A stretch of DNA of 64,000 nt from Pararhizobium capsulatum DSM 1112 (GCF_030814475.1 NZ_JAUSVF010000001.1:3746001-3810000), one strand, 5' to 3'; shown: positions 26,022-36,706, counted from the stretch's first letter. Program-made: numbers and translations. The notes: generated from the letters alone by a model not told the origin.

Positions 26022-27035
26022 CTATAGTCCGAGCACTTCGTCAACACGCATCCTGCCGTCGGGCTGACCAATAACCGAGGCGACCGAGGGGGCGATCTCG
26101 CGTTGCAGGGCGTTAAGCCGCTCCGCCGAGTAGCTCCGGTCGTAGCTGCCGATCCAGAGAATTCTTTGGCTGCGCACATCGATCAACCGGACATTGACCC
26201 GCAACATTTTCTCGGCAGCAGCATTGATCGTGCCATTCACCACGTAGGTAAGGTTCAGCCGATTGCCGAATTCGATCGGGTCTGGGCCTGACAGGCTCTT
26301 GTCGGCAGCTGAGGGCATGTAAAGGTGTATCCCCTCAAAACGGCTGAGCCCGTTCATGATTTCGTCGGCCATGTCCTTTGCAAGCGCTGCATTTGCCGGA
26401 TCATCGCCTTCCGTTTCAAATGGCAGCACGGCAAGCGCCGTGCTGTTGACGGCCGAACTCCGGCTGAACGAACCTGGCTGGGAAAACACCGTCGCGTAGA
26501 TGACGGCGGCGAAGATCAACACGATCGCAATGGCGGCAGCCAGCGTGGCGCGGCGAAACAGCTTGGATGAAACAGCCGTATTTTCTGGTCCGAGCTCCGG
26601 GGCGACGTATACACCTTCTGTTGCGGCTGACGTTACAGGCACCGCAGGGGTGTCCGTATCGGCTTTTTCGATCGTGGGAGCATATTGCCCCTTCGGAATG
26701 GAGATACGCAGCGGATTTCCGCGCCCGGCCGAAACATAGTAACTGTCGAGATCATGGCGCAGACGGCGCGCTTCCAGCCGTACTACGGGATCGGTCTGCG
26801 GATCGAAGCTCTCGTCACGCCCGAAAACGAGCGTCGCGATCGTATAGCCTTTCAGCTCGTGTCCACGACCTGCGAGCAACTCTTCGACAAGATAGCGCAG
26901 AAGCTTCTTGCGGCGCGGCGTCGCCTTGAAGGCGCTGCTCTCGATAATCCGCTCCAGTTCCTGTCTCACGCCTTCCTCGCCGGGGAAGGGATAAACGGGC
27001 TCCTTGGCCCGCTCTTTCGGCCAGCTCGTCAGCAT
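26022..27035 (-). CDS. Membrane-anchored regulator with winged-helix-like N-terminus and TolB/FlgO-like periplasmic domain
   Basis: 337 residues. Residues ~20-115 (RRKKLLRYLVEELLAG, then TDPVVRLEARRLRHDL) resemble a DNA-binding-like domain common in rhizobial signalling proteins. One membrane helix follows (about residues 175-198, LAAAIAIVLIFAAVIYATVF), then an outside domain beginning ALAVLPFETEGDDPANAAL like TolB-N/FlgO. A CadC-like transmembrane regulator is the simplest reading. It is divergent from the outer-membrane protein gene with regulatory site B between them, so it may control this cluster. Domain naming is from pattern, not a profile search. Confidence 0.7.
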   Translation of the reverse strand: MLTSWPKERAKEPVYPFPGEEGVRQELERIIESSAFKATPRRKKLLRYLVEELLAGRGHELKGYTIATLVFGRDESFDPQTDPVVRLEARRLRHDLDSYYVSAGRGNPLRISIPKGQYAPTIEKADTDTPAVPVTSAATEGVYVAPELGPENTAVSSKLFRRATLAAAIAIVLIFAAVIYATVFSQPGSFSRSSAVNSTALAVLPFETEGDDPANAALAKDMADEIMNGLSRFEGIHLYMPSAADKSLSGPDPIEFGNRLNLTYVVNGTINAAAEKMLRVNVRLIDVRSQRILWIGSYDRSYSAERLNALQREIAPSVASVIGQPDGRMRVDEVLGL

Positions 27036-27178
27036 GCGAATTCACCCCTGTGACCGATTGCTCGGAAACTGCCCGCGTATTCAACTGCGAAGTTGAAAGA
27101 AAAGCCAGCGCAATTCCAACTTGCGGATCGTTTTGGTTGCCGAAGAGTGATCACATAACCGTGCGTCAGTAAAATGAT

Positions 27179-27208
27179 ACAGGTTCGCACCTGTTCGTAC
27201 CTGTCCAG
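27179..27208 (+). promoter_or_regulatory. Direct-repeat regulatory site B
   Basis: Three tandem 10-bp units, ACAGGTTCGC, ACCTGTTCGT and ACCTGTCCAG. It lies in the divergent gap between the membrane-anchored regulator and the outer-membrane protein gene, 130 bp before the latter. Matches sites A and C. Confidence 0.55.
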
Positions 27209-27337
27209 GATAGGGGAAGCCTGATCTCCTTTTTTGGGGAGCTAAGCCTTCAACAGAACGTTTCCGGCATGCGCTATACCAGCCGATGAGACCGATGCTA
27301 TACCGAATCGGAATGCATCGGGCGAATGAGGAATGTA

Positions 27338-28141
27338 ATGATTTTAAAGCCGTTTCGAGCCACAATTGCAGCAACGATTGCTCCCTTCGCGATTGCTTCC
27401 TTTGCCTGCGCCGAGGACGCCGATCTTGCCAAACAGCTGTCCAACCCTGTTGCTTCGCTGATCAGTGTTCCCTTCCAGTTCAACGATGACAGCGGCTACG
27501 GCCCTAACGATGGCGACAAGGCGGTTCTCAATATACAGCCTGTCATTCCTTTCTCGCTGAACGAAGACTGGAACGTCATCTCGCGCACTATCATGCCCGT
27601 CGTCTGGCAGGATGATATCGCGGGTGATTCCGGCAGCCAGTTCGGTCTTGGAGATACCTTGCAGAGCTTCTTTTTTTCGCCGAAGGAGCCCACCGCCGGC
27701 GGCGTGATCTGGGGAGCGGGGCCAGCTTTCCTTCTGCCGACAGCGACGGATGAACTCCTGGGCGGCGAAAAATGGGGCCTCGGCCCCACAGCCGTTCTAC
27801 TTAAACAGGAGGGACACTGGACCTACGGGGTGCTCGCCAATCACATATGGTCGGTCGCCGGCGACCATAACCGCGCCGACGTCAGCTCGACCTTCCTGCA
27901 GCCCTTCCTCTCCTACACCACCCCGACCGCGTGGACCTTCGCGCTCAATACGGAAAGCTCTTACGACTGGAAGAACGAGCAGTGGAGCGTGCCGATCAAT
28001 TTTTCTGTTTCCAAGCTCACCAAGTTCGGCGAACAGCCGGTCAGCCTGCAGATCGGCACCCGTTACTGGGCGGAAGCGCCTGATAATGGGCCGAATGGCT
28101 GGGGCGTTCGCGCGGGCATCACCTTCCTGTTTCCGGAGTAA
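27338..28141 (+). CDS. Outer-membrane beta-barrel protein (neuromedin U/phenol-MetA-like)
   Basis: 267 residues. Signal peptide (MILKPFRATIAATIAPF, cleavage near FACA-ED), then a series of amphipathic strands (LNIQPVIPFSLNEDWNVISR, GAGPAFLLPTATDELLG, FSVSKLTKFGEQPVSLQIG) of the type annotated neuromedin U-like transporter. Start at 27338 has GAGGAA six bases upstream. It precedes the MoxR/Bat operon by 79 bp and follows regulatory site B. Confidence 0.8.
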   Translation: MILKPFRATIAATIAPFAIASFACAEDADLAKQLSNPVASLISVPFQFNDDSGYGPNDGDKAVLNIQPVIPFSLNEDWNVISRTIMPVVWQDDIAGDSGSQFGLGDTLQSFFFSPKEPTAGGVIWGAGPAFLLPTATDELLGGEKWGLGPTAVLLKQEGHWTYGVLANHIWSVAGDHNRADVSSTFLQPFLSYTTPTAWTFALNTESSYDWKNEQWSVPINFSVSKLTKFGEQPVSLQIGTRYWAEAPDNGPNGWGVRAGITFLFPE

Positions 28142-28220
28142 ACCCGAACGGGAAATCACGTCGCATCAACAATCAGGGTTCACAAGACTGGCCGGTTCAA
28201 GACGTATTCAGGGGACTAGG

Positions 28221-29192
<972 letters not shown>

Positions 29193-29208
29193 GCGGGAGG
29201 GACTGCAA

Positions 29209-30204
29209 ATGGCAATTTCTCTGCCCACCTTTGGCCGGACAAAGGGTATCAAGCGCTCGACGGAAACCGGCGCGAAAGGCGTTTACGTCAGCGTTGATGA
29301 CCTCGCGGCGCTTGAACCGATTGCCCGCGACCTGACCTTCCTGCGCAAGGCGCCGGTCCACCGCCTGCTCGCCGGGCGGCACGAATCCCGCATGCGCGGC
29401 CGCGGCCTGAGCTTCGAGGAACTGCGCAACTACCTACCCGGCGACGATATCCGCACCATCGACTGGCGCGTCACCGCCCGCACCGGCAAGCCTTTCGTGC
29501 GCGTCTATGACGAGGAAAAGGATCGCCCGGCGCTGGTTATCGTCGATCAGCGCATCAACATGTTCTTCGGCAGCCGCCGCTCGCTGAAATCGGTTGCGGC
29601 CGCCGAAGTCGCAGCACTCTGCGCCTGGCGCGTGACAGCGCTCGGGGACCGCGTCGGTGGCCTCGTGTTCAACGATGTCGAGGATGAGGCCCTGCGTCCG
29701 CACCGCAGCCGCGAAGCCGTCATTCGGTTCGCAGAAGCGATCTCCAACAAGAATAATACGCTCAATGCGACGTCCGACATGCCAAGGACACCCGCCCGGC
29801 TCGATGCTGTGCTGTCAAAGGTCGCAGCCGTGGCGCAGCATGATCACCTGATCATAGTTGTCTCCGATTTCGACGGCCATAGTGCCGCTACCCGTGATCT
29901 TCTCCTGAAGATGTCGGTCGCAAACGACGTCATCTGCATCCTCGTCTATGATCCCTTCCTGCTCGAACTTCCCCGCCAAGGCGAGATGGTGGTGAGCGGC
30001 GGCGCGCTTCAGGCCGAGCTTCAGTTTTCACGTAATTCCGTGCGCGATGCCGTCGATAGTTTCGCGCGCAATCGCGGCCGCGAGCTGCGCTCCTGGCAGC
30101 GTGACATGGGATTGCCGATGCTGGCGATTTCAGCCGCTGAGGAAGTCGCCCCTCAACTGCGCTCGATGCTCGGCCAGCTTGCCTGGCGACAACGGAGACG
30201 ATGA
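29209..30204 (+). CDS. DUF58 domain protein
   Basis: 331 residues. The DUF58 signature is LRNYLPGDDIRTIDWRVTARTG, followed by a VWA-like region (ALVIVDQRINMFFGSRRSLK). DUF58 proteins accompany MoxR ATPases and probably act with them on the envelope. Its stop overlaps the next gene's start by four bases. Confidence 0.93.
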   Translation: MAISLPTFGRTKGIKRSTETGAKGVYVSVDDLAALEPIARDLTFLRKAPVHRLLAGRHESRMRGRGLSFEELRNYLPGDDIRTIDWRVTARTGKPFVRVYDEEKDRPALVIVDQRINMFFGSRRSLKSVAAAEVAALCAWRVTALGDRVGGLVFNDVEDEALRPHRSREAVIRFAEAISNKNNTLNATSDMPRTPARLDAVLSKVAAVAQHDHLIIVVSDFDGHSAATRDLLLKMSVANDVICILVYDPFLLELPRQGEMVVSGGALQAELQFSRNSVRDAVDSFARNRGRELRSWQRDMGLPMLAISAAEEVAPQLRSMLGQLAWRQRRR

Positions 30205-30728
30205 TGGACCCGACTATGCCGCCAAAAGACCCGATGCTTCAGGCCACCCTGCGGCAGATGGCCGATATCACCCTGCCGCCGCCGGTCTCCATGATGCCGG
30301 CGACCTGGGGCTGGGCCGCACTCGCCGGCCTTGTCGTCCTCGTTCTCGCCTTCGCCTTCTGGCGCTGGCATCGTCGCCGTGCCCAAAACCGTTATCGCCG
30401 GGATGCACTGGCTGATCTCGCCGCCCTGGAATCCGGCAGCGGCAGCGACGCCGGCCGCTTGAAGGCATTGAACGCCCTGCCCGCCCTCATCAAGCGTACT
30501 GCGCTTGCCGTCTGGCCCCGCGAACAGGTCGCATCCCTGAGCGGTCCAGGCTGGGTGAACTTCCTGAGGACCAATGCTGGCAAGGCAAAGATAGAACCCG
30601 AGGGTTTCGCATTCTTCGCGGAAGCCGAATATCGCCTTGCAAACGACGACGTGCCCGACGAAGCAACGGCCCGGCGCGTCTTCGCGGCAGCCCGCCAATG
30701 GATCGAGGGACATCATGTACACCCTTGA
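30201..30728 (+). CDS. DUF4381 membrane protein
   Basis: 175 residues with one membrane segment near the N-terminus (WAALAGLVVLVLAFAFWRW) followed by a basic stretch and a soluble helical domain. DUF4381 proteins lie between DUF58 and VWA genes in Bat-type operons. It overlaps both neighbours, indicating tight translational coupling. Confidence 0.85.
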   Translation: MMDPTMPPKDPMLQATLRQMADITLPPPVSMMPATWGWAALAGLVVLVLAFAFWRWHRRRAQNRYRRDALADLAALESGSGSDAGRLKALNALPALIKRTALAVWPREQVASLSGPGWVNFLRTNAGKAKIEPEGFAFFAEAEYRLANDDVPDEATARRVFAAARQWIEGHHVHP

Positions 30729-31719
30729 TCACCCCTGGCTGCTGCTTCTGCTGCCGGCGCCGATCCTTATCTGGTGGCTGCTGCCGCCCTACCGCGAGCA
30801 GACGCCGGCGGTGCGCATCCCGTTCTTCGACGACATTACCAAGGCGGCCGGCATCGATGCCACGGAAGGCTCCGTCGTGCCTCGGGCCAACCTTTTGCAG
30901 AAGATCATCGCACCCCTCTGCTGGCTTCTCGTCCTGCTGGCTTTGGCCCGGCCGCAATTCGTCGAGCCGCCGATCGAAAAGACCGAGCCGCAACGCGACC
31001 TGATGTTGGCGCTCGATCTGTCGCAATCCATGGACACCAAGGATTTCCGCGATCCGCAGGGCAATCTCCAGGCCCGTGTCGATGCGGTGAAGACGGTCGT
31101 CGCCGATTTCATCGAAAAGCGGCCCAACGACCGCCTCGGCCTGATTGCCTTCGGTGATGCGCCCTATCCGCTCGTGCCCTTCACGATGGATCATGGCACG
31201 ATGCGTATGATGCTTGCCGATACGCTGCCCGGCATGGCTGGCCCGAGGACTGCTCTCGGCGACGCGATCGGCCTGTCGATCAAGCTCTTCCAGCAAAGCC
31301 AGGCGCCGGACAAGGTTCTGATCGTCCTGACAGACGGCAACGACACGGCGAGCAAGATGACGCCGGACAAGGCCGCCGACATCGCCAAGGAAAACCACAT
31401 CCTCATCCACACTGTCGGCATCGGCGATCCGGCAGCCCAGGGCGAAGACAAGCTCGACCCCGCCACGCTGGAGAAAATCGCCACCACCACCGGCGGCCGC
31501 TATTTCTTCGGCGGCGACGAGAAGGCGCTTGCCGATATCTACACCCTGCTCGACCGGATAACGCCCGCCAACCAGAAGACGCTGAGCTGGCAACCACGCC
31601 TCGAGCTGTTTCACTATCCGCTCGGCGCGGCGATCCTGCTCGTGCTCGGCTATCACCTCCTGATGTGGGGGTACGCGACCAACGCCTCACGCAATCGGGA
31701 TGAGGAGGCCGAAGCATGA
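30715..31719 (+). CDS. VWA domain membrane protein (BatA-like)
   Basis: 334 residues. Two N-terminal membrane helices (WLLLLLPAPILIWWLLPP and IIAPLCWLLVLLALARP), a VWA domain with intact MIDAS (LALDLSQSMD, later LTDGND), and a C-terminal helix (GAAILLVLGYHLLMWG). The metal site suggests protein binding in the periplasm. Start at 30715 (GAGGGAC upstream) overlaps DUF4381. Confidence 0.92.
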   Translation: MYTLDHPWLLLLLPAPILIWWLLPPYREQTPAVRIPFFDDITKAAGIDATEGSVVPRANLLQKIIAPLCWLLVLLALARPQFVEPPIEKTEPQRDLMLALDLSQSMDTKDFRDPQGNLQARVDAVKTVVADFIEKRPNDRLGLIAFGDAPYPLVPFTMDHGTMRMMLADTLPGMAGPRTALGDAIGLSIKLFQQSQAPDKVLIVLTDGNDTASKMTPDKAADIAKENHILIHTVGIGDPAAQGEDKLDPATLEKIATTTGGRYFFGGDEKALADIYTLLDRITPANQKTLSWQPRLELFHYPLGAAILLVLGYHLLMWGYATNASRNRDEEAEA

Positions 31720-33287
31720 TCGCCGACTTCCATTTCCTGCGCCCCTGGTGGCTCCTGGCCGTGGTCGCGGCAGCGCTTCTCGTCTGGCTGCTCGACCGGC
31801 AGACGGACATGAGGGCGCGCTGGCGAAACCTGATCGCCCCCAACCTGCTCAAACATCTGCTGATCGACCATGTCCAGAGCCGCGGTCTGCGGCCTGTGCA
31901 TCTGATCGCCGGGTTGCTCGCCCTTTCGGCCATCGCCGCGGCGGGTCCGACGTGGGAGAAGGAACGCCCGCCCTTCGTCGAGGACCGCGCACCCCTTGCC
32001 ATCGCCATCGACCTTGGCCCGACCATGGACTCTACCGACATCTCGCCGACCCGGCTGGAGCGCACCAAGCTCAAGGTGCAGGACATCATGGAGCGCCGCA
32101 AAGGCGCTCGCACCGCCCTGTTTGCCTATGCAGGCTCCGCCCACATGGTACTGCCCCTTACCGACGATGCCGCCTTGATCGCGACATATCTCGCAGCACT
32201 TTCTCCGGCACTGATGCCGGTGGAAGGCAAGAATACAGCCAAGGCACTCAATGTCATCGAAGCCGCACTGGCGGACGAAACGGCTCAGGGAACAATCCTG
32301 TTCATGACCGACGGCGTCGAGCACGGCGCGTTCAAGGCCTTTGCCGATTACAAGGGCCGCAACGACCTGATGGTGCTCGGCATCGGCACACCGGAAGGCG
32401 GACCGGTCAAAATCGCCAATGGCAACTACCTCACCGACGCCGGTGGTGCGCGGGTGCAGGCCAAACTCGATGTCGAAGCGCTGAAGGAGTTGCAGTCGGA
32501 TACGTCCGTGCAAGTCGCCACCGTCATGCTCGATGATGCGGATGTCGACTGGATCGTTCGCCGCATCCAGAGCGCCTTTACCCAGAAGACGGATGAGGGC
32601 CTGCAGCGCTGGCGCGATTTCGGCTGGTATCTGACGATCCCGATCGCCCTGCTGGTCATGCTGACATTCCGTCGTGGCCACAAGATCCATTGGCTGGACG
32701 CGTTCGTCGCCTTGCTGCTTCCGCTCGGCCTTACGCCAAAGGCCGAGGCTGCCGACTTTGTCGACGCATGGCTGACGAAGGACCAGCAAGGCCAGCGGGC
32801 CTTCCAACAGGGCGATTACGCTGCCGCCGCCGATCATTTCGAAGATTCCGCCTGGCGTGGGGCCGCCCTTTATCGCGCCGGCCGCTATCAGGACGCCATC
32901 GACGCCTTCGCACAATCGACCGACCCGGAAAGCTACTACAATCAGGGCAACGCGCTGATGCAACTGGACAAGACCGACGAAGCCATCGCCGCTTATAAAC
33001 AGGCGCTGAAGCAGCAGCCGGACTGGCCGGAAGCCGCGGCCAACCTGAAGCTCGCCGAACGCCGCAAAAAGGAAAAGGACGATCTGGAGAAGGAACAAGA
33101 GCAGGAACAGGCCGGCATAGACCCCGACCAGATTCAGTTCGACGACAAGGGAAAGAAGGGCAAGGAGGGGCAGGTCGATCTGGCAGCGCAAACCGCCGAA
33201 ATGTGGATGCGCAACATCCAGGTGTCGCCCGCCCAGCTTCTGGCCCGCAAGTTCGCAATCGAGGCTGCAAGGGACAAGCCGCAATGA
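31716..33287 (+). CDS. VWA-TPR fusion protein (BatB-BatC-like)
   Basis: 523 residues. N-terminal membrane helices, a VWA domain at ~85-290, a third membrane segment (YLTIPIALLVMLTF), then TPRs at ~350-440 (AFQQGDYAAAADHFEDSAWR, YYNQGNALMQLDKTDEAIAA) and a Lys/Glu-rich tail. The MIDAS is altered: IAIDLGPTMDSTD has Gly and Thr where the DxSxS motif has Ser, so metal binding may be weak. It joins functions split over two genes (BatB and BatC) elsewhere. Confidence 0.9.
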   Translation: MIADFHFLRPWWLLAVVAAALLVWLLDRQTDMRARWRNLIAPNLLKHLLIDHVQSRGLRPVHLIAGLLALSAIAAAGPTWEKERPPFVEDRAPLAIAIDLGPTMDSTDISPTRLERTKLKVQDIMERRKGARTALFAYAGSAHMVLPLTDDAALIATYLAALSPALMPVEGKNTAKALNVIEAALADETAQGTILFMTDGVEHGAFKAFADYKGRNDLMVLGIGTPEGGPVKIANGNYLTDAGGARVQAKLDVEALKELQSDTSVQVATVMLDDADVDWIVRRIQSAFTQKTDEGLQRWRDFGWYLTIPIALLVMLTFRRGHKIHWLDAFVALLLPLGLTPKAEAADFVDAWLTKDQQGQRAFQQGDYAAAADHFEDSAWRGAALYRAGRYQDAIDAFAQSTDPESYYNQGNALMQLDKTDEAIAAYKQALKQQPDWPEAAANLKLAERRKKEKDDLEKEQEQEQAGIDPDQIQFDDKGKKGKEGQVDLAAQTAEMWMRNIQVSPAQLLARKFAIEAARDKPQ

Positions 33288-34648
33288 GCACCCGGACCTG
33301 CTTTCTTCACATGGTTCCAGCCCTGATGTTCTGGTGCATTGCTACCACGACATCAGCGCTTGCGGCTGACCCGATCGCCCGCGCAACGTTACAATCGAAG
33401 GGCACGCTTTATGTCGGCCAGCAGGTGCTGGTCGATGTCGATGTGCTTGTGCCCAATTACTTCCTGCAGCCGCCCCAATTTCCTGAAATCGATCTGCCGG
33501 GCGCCATCGTGACGCTTCAGGACGGGCGCGCCATGAACCTCAACGAAACGATCGGCGAGGACAGCTATTCCGGCATCCGTCGCACCTACGTCATCACTCC
33601 GCAACAGGCTGGCAACTTCACCCTGCCGCCGGCGGAGATCACCTTCGGCTATGCCGCCGTACCCGGCCAGATGACACAGGGAAAGACAAGCCTGCCGTCG
33701 CTCAGCTTCACCGTGGAAGCCGCCCCCGGCAGTGCGACCCAAGGGGCAAACCAGGGGCCTGGCGTCGTGGCCGCGAAGGTGACCCTCACCCAGGATTTCG
33801 ACCGCGATACCAAAACCCTCAAAGCCGGCGATACGCTCACCAGAACCATCACCATCCGCGCCGAGGGCCTTCGCGCCATGATGATCCCGGAGCCGGAATT
33901 TGAAACGCCCGAAAGCATCCGCGTCTATCGGCAGGACCCTGTCCTTTCCGAAGAAATGGACCGAACCGATCAACCCGTCGCTGGTGTGCGCAAGGACGTG
34001 GCGCAATATCTTTTCCAAGATGTGGGACAATTCGATCTGCCGGCAGTCGAGCTCAGCTGGTTCGACCCTGCCACGGCCAAGACCGAATCCGCGTCGGCAC
34101 CGGCCGTCACAGTCTCCGTAGCTGCAGCTCCCGCCGCCACGACCGAGTTGGCACCAGCGGTCCCTGAGCCGGAAGCCGCCCCCTTCAACTGGTTCCTCGC
34201 CTGCGCGATGGCTGCTGCAGCCCTTATCTCTGGCGCAGTTATCTGGATTCTCGCCCAAGGATTGTCGCGGTTGGAGATTTCTTGGGAAACCCGCCGATCC
34301 GACCAGCGCGAGTCCGAAGCCGCTTATTTCCGCCACGTCGAACAGGCTTGCCATGGCGGCTCCCCCGCGGAAATCGAAAATGCGTTGGATCGTTGGTCGC
34401 GCAAAGCCGGAGTAGTACCATTGCGACCCTGGCTTTCTCGCTACGCGGATGAAGAAACACGTCAAGCCTACGAAGCCCAGCAGCGGTCGGTTTACGCAGA
34501 TAACCCCCTGTCGCACGCTGATCCGCATGCATTGGCGAAAGGCCTGCAAAAGGCCCGCAATGGCTGGTTCGCTCGGGTCGACAGGAAGCCTCGCCGCTGG
34601 CACAGCCGGGTCTTGCCCCAACTCAACCCTGACTGGGAAAGCCGATAG
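33284..34648 (+). CDS. BatD-like exported membrane protein
   Basis: 454 residues. Signal peptide (cleavage near TTSALA-AD), beta-rich periplasmic domains (ATLQSKGTLYVGQQVLVDVD, YVITPQQAGNFTLPPAEITF) typical of BatD, a late membrane helix (CAMAAAALISGAVIWILAQ) and a cytoplasmic helical tail. Last gene of the Bat-like operon; start overlaps the previous stop. BatD homologues in Bacteroides are linked to oxygen tolerance, but rhizobial function is not known. Confidence 0.88.
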   Translation: MSTRTCFLHMVPALMFWCIATTTSALAADPIARATLQSKGTLYVGQQVLVDVDVLVPNYFLQPPQFPEIDLPGAIVTLQDGRAMNLNETIGEDSYSGIRRTYVITPQQAGNFTLPPAEITFGYAAVPGQMTQGKTSLPSLSFTVEAAPGSATQGANQGPGVVAAKVTLTQDFDRDTKTLKAGDTLTRTITIRAEGLRAMMIPEPEFETPESIRVYRQDPVLSEEMDRTDQPVAGVRKDVAQYLFQDVGQFDLPAVELSWFDPATAKTESASAPAVTVSVAAAPAATTELAPAVPEPEAAPFNWFLACAMAAAALISGAVIWILAQGLSRLEISWETRRSDQRESEAAYFRHVEQACHGGSPAEIENALDRWSRKAGVVPLRPWLSRYADEETRQAYEAQQRSVYADNPLSHADPHALAKGLQKARNGWFARVDRKPRRWHSRVLPQLNPDWESR

Positions 34649-34722
34649 TCGGCAGCGTACGGAGCGATTTTCGCAGCCTTATATAGCGGCACGACGAAAA
34701 ACTGCGAAACCGCTCGACACGA

Positions 34723-34750
34723 AAAGGGCGAGGCAAATGCCCCGCCCTTT
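34723..34750. terminator. Bidirectional terminator between Bat operon and sulfatase gene
   Basis: Stem AAAGGGCG/CGCCCTTT with inner GGC/GCC and a short loop; T-rich or A-rich flanks serve both directions. The genes on either side converge here. Confidence 0.75.
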
Positions 34751-34770
34751 GTTGTTGGGATCGCTACCAA

Positions 34771-36408
34771 TCAACGCGGCGCGAGCTGCTCCAGTTCGTT
34801 CAGCTTCTTGAGCGCTGCCTGCTGCTGCAGCCACCCATAATTGATCCCGCTCGCATTCAACGTGCTTCCGGACTGATACGGATACTCGTTGAAATCCTGG
34901 AAGAACTCCTTGATCTTGCCCTGGATCGGTACCAGCAGCCACATGTTGCGGCCGACGAACTCCATGGCACCACCGCCTTCTTTGATACCCTTTTCATAGG
35001 GATCCATGCGCAGGTTGGTTATCATGGCCCAGCTTGTCACTTCGCGGGTTGCAGTCGCGATGTTGCCCTCGCTGGCCTGGGCAAAAGCCAGCTTCCAATC
35101 GTTCCAGCGGATCGCGTTGAGATTGCCGCCCTGGTCGAAATAGTACACCGATTCCCGCGGCGGCTTATCCGACTCGCCCTTCAGCAGAGCGGTAAGGTCA
35201 AAGCCGTCGAGGTGAACCTTGAAGGTCTTGGTGCCGGCCTTGTAACCCGTCTTCATCTGTTCCTTGATATCAGGAACTCCAGCTGCGGTGGCGAAGGTTG
35301 GCAGCCAATCCATCAGCGTGACGGGAGCGTTGATCTGCGTGCCCGGCTTTACCACGCCCGGCCAGCGAACCATCATCGGAATGCGGAAGCCACCTTCCCA
35401 GGTCGTGCCCTTCTCGCCGTGGAACATGGTCATGGCACCATCCGGCCACAGGGCAATTTCGGCGCCGTTGTCGGTGGTGTAGAGAACGATGGTGTTTTCA
35501 GTGATGCCGAGATCATCGAGTTGCTGGAGAAGCTGGCCGACGTGACCATCGTGCTCCACCATGCCATCGGCGTGGATACCCATTCCCGTCTTGCCCATCG
35601 ACTCCGGCTTCAGGTGCGTGAAGACGTGCATGCGCGTCGAGTTGAACCAGCAGAAGAACGGCTCGTCCGCTTTCGCTTTCCGGTCGATGAAGTCCTTGGC
35701 CGCTGCCAGGAATTCCTCGTCGATGGTCTCCATGCGCTTGGTGTTGAGCGCGCCGGTATCCTCGATCTTGCCATCCGCAGTGGACTTGATGACACCCCGC
35801 GGCCCATATTGTTTACGGAATGCCGCATCCTTCGGATAGAAATAGCCCTCCGGCTCTTCCTCAGCGTTCAGATGGTAGAGGTTGCCGAAGAATTCATCGA
35901 AGCCGTGGTTGGTCGGCAGGTGTTCGTCGCGGTCGCCAAGATGGTTCTTGCCGAACTGATCGGTCGCATAGCCCTTCGATTTCATCACATCAGCGATGGT
36001 CGGCATCCAATCTTGAATACCATGCGGATCGCCCGGCATACCGATGGTCAACAGACCCGTGCGGAACGGTTCCTGACCAAGGATGAACGACGCGCGGCCG
36101 GCCGTGCAGCTCTGCTGGCCATAGCTGTCGGTGAAGATCGCGCCCTCGGCCGCGATGCGGTCGATGTTCGGCGTGCGATAGCCCATGAGCCCCATCGTAT
36201 AGGCGCTGATCTGCGGAATACCGATATCGTCGCCGAAGATGACAAGGATGTTCGGTGTCTTGGCTGTGCCGGCCGTTGTGGATGTCTGGGCCTGTGCAGT
36301 CGTGGCAACTGCGCCACTTGCAGCAGCAGCCGCGGCCAGCATCGTGCCGCCCAAAAGCAGGTCACGCCGATTGATACTCAGAGATTGGTCTTTCTTTTCA
36401 GGGCTCAT
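34771..36408 (-). CDS. Tat-exported arylsulfatase-type sulfatase
   Basis: 545 residues. A twin-arginine signal (INRRDLLLGGTMLAAAAAA, cleavage near AQA) precedes the sulfatase fold: NILVIFGDDIG metal ligands, the formylglycine motif C-T-A-G-R at about C101-R105 (QSCTAGRASFILGQ), DQFGKNHLGD, and the late metal ligands YTTDNGAE. The Cys must be converted to formylglycine, presumably by the FGE encoded at 24953. Start at 36408 has AGGAG upstream. Regulatory site C lies 275 bp before it. Substrate unknown. Confidence 0.92.
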   Translation of the reverse strand: MSPEKKDQSLSINRRDLLLGGTMLAAAAAASGAVATTAQAQTSTTAGTAKTPNILVIFGDDIGIPQISAYTMGLMGYRTPNIDRIAAEGAIFTDSYGQQSCTAGRASFILGQEPFRTGLLTIGMPGDPHGIQDWMPTIADVMKSKGYATDQFGKNHLGDRDEHLPTNHGFDEFFGNLYHLNAEEEPEGYFYPKDAAFRKQYGPRGVIKSTADGKIEDTGALNTKRMETIDEEFLAAAKDFIDRKAKADEPFFCWFNSTRMHVFTHLKPESMGKTGMGIHADGMVEHDGHVGQLLQQLDDLGITENTIVLYTTDNGAEIALWPDGAMTMFHGEKGTTWEGGFRIPMMVRWPGVVKPGTQINAPVTLMDWLPTFATAAGVPDIKEQMKTGYKAGTKTFKVHLDGFDLTALLKGESDKPPRESVYYFDQGGNLNAIRWNDWKLAFAQASEGNIATATREVTSWAMITNLRMDPYEKGIKEGGGAMEFVGRNMWLLVPIQGKIKEFFQDFNEYPYQSGSTLNASGINYGWLQQQAALKKLNELEQLAPR

Positions 36409-36680
36409 GCTCTGCTCCTGGTGCGGATGAAAGTCTCGAATGCTTCGCGAAATGCCCCGTCCGGCGCTGAATGCCGGCACGTGTCGAAAGATGAACGCCG
36501 GAGACCTGACAGACATGCGCCGGCCATTGCCCGACAAGTATCCACAACAGCAGTTGCGCCTTTTCCGTCCGTCCAGCGTGCAAGGGAAAGCGACAGTTCA
36601 CGCATGCCGCCAAGCACTAAAATGCTGCAACCGCAGCCACGCGTTTGGCAGCTCAACTATGGCGCTCAGATTAAAATGCG

Positions 36681-36706
36681 GTAGGTGCGAACAGGTACGA
36701 ACATGT
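36681..36706 (-). promoter_or_regulatory. Direct-repeat regulatory site C
   Basis: On the minus strand: ACATGTTCGT, ACCTGTTCGC, ACCTAC, the same 10-bp direct-repeat pattern as sites A and B, reading toward the sulfatase gene. It sits in the 375-bp gap between the sulfatase start and the end of the next upstream gene; nothing else recognisable lies in that gap. Confidence 0.55.

Noticed and set aside
31653-33284. 543-codon minus-strand open frame opposite the VWA-TPR gene
   Set aside because: Antisense shadow of a gene with clear VWA and TPR domains and overlapping operon structure.
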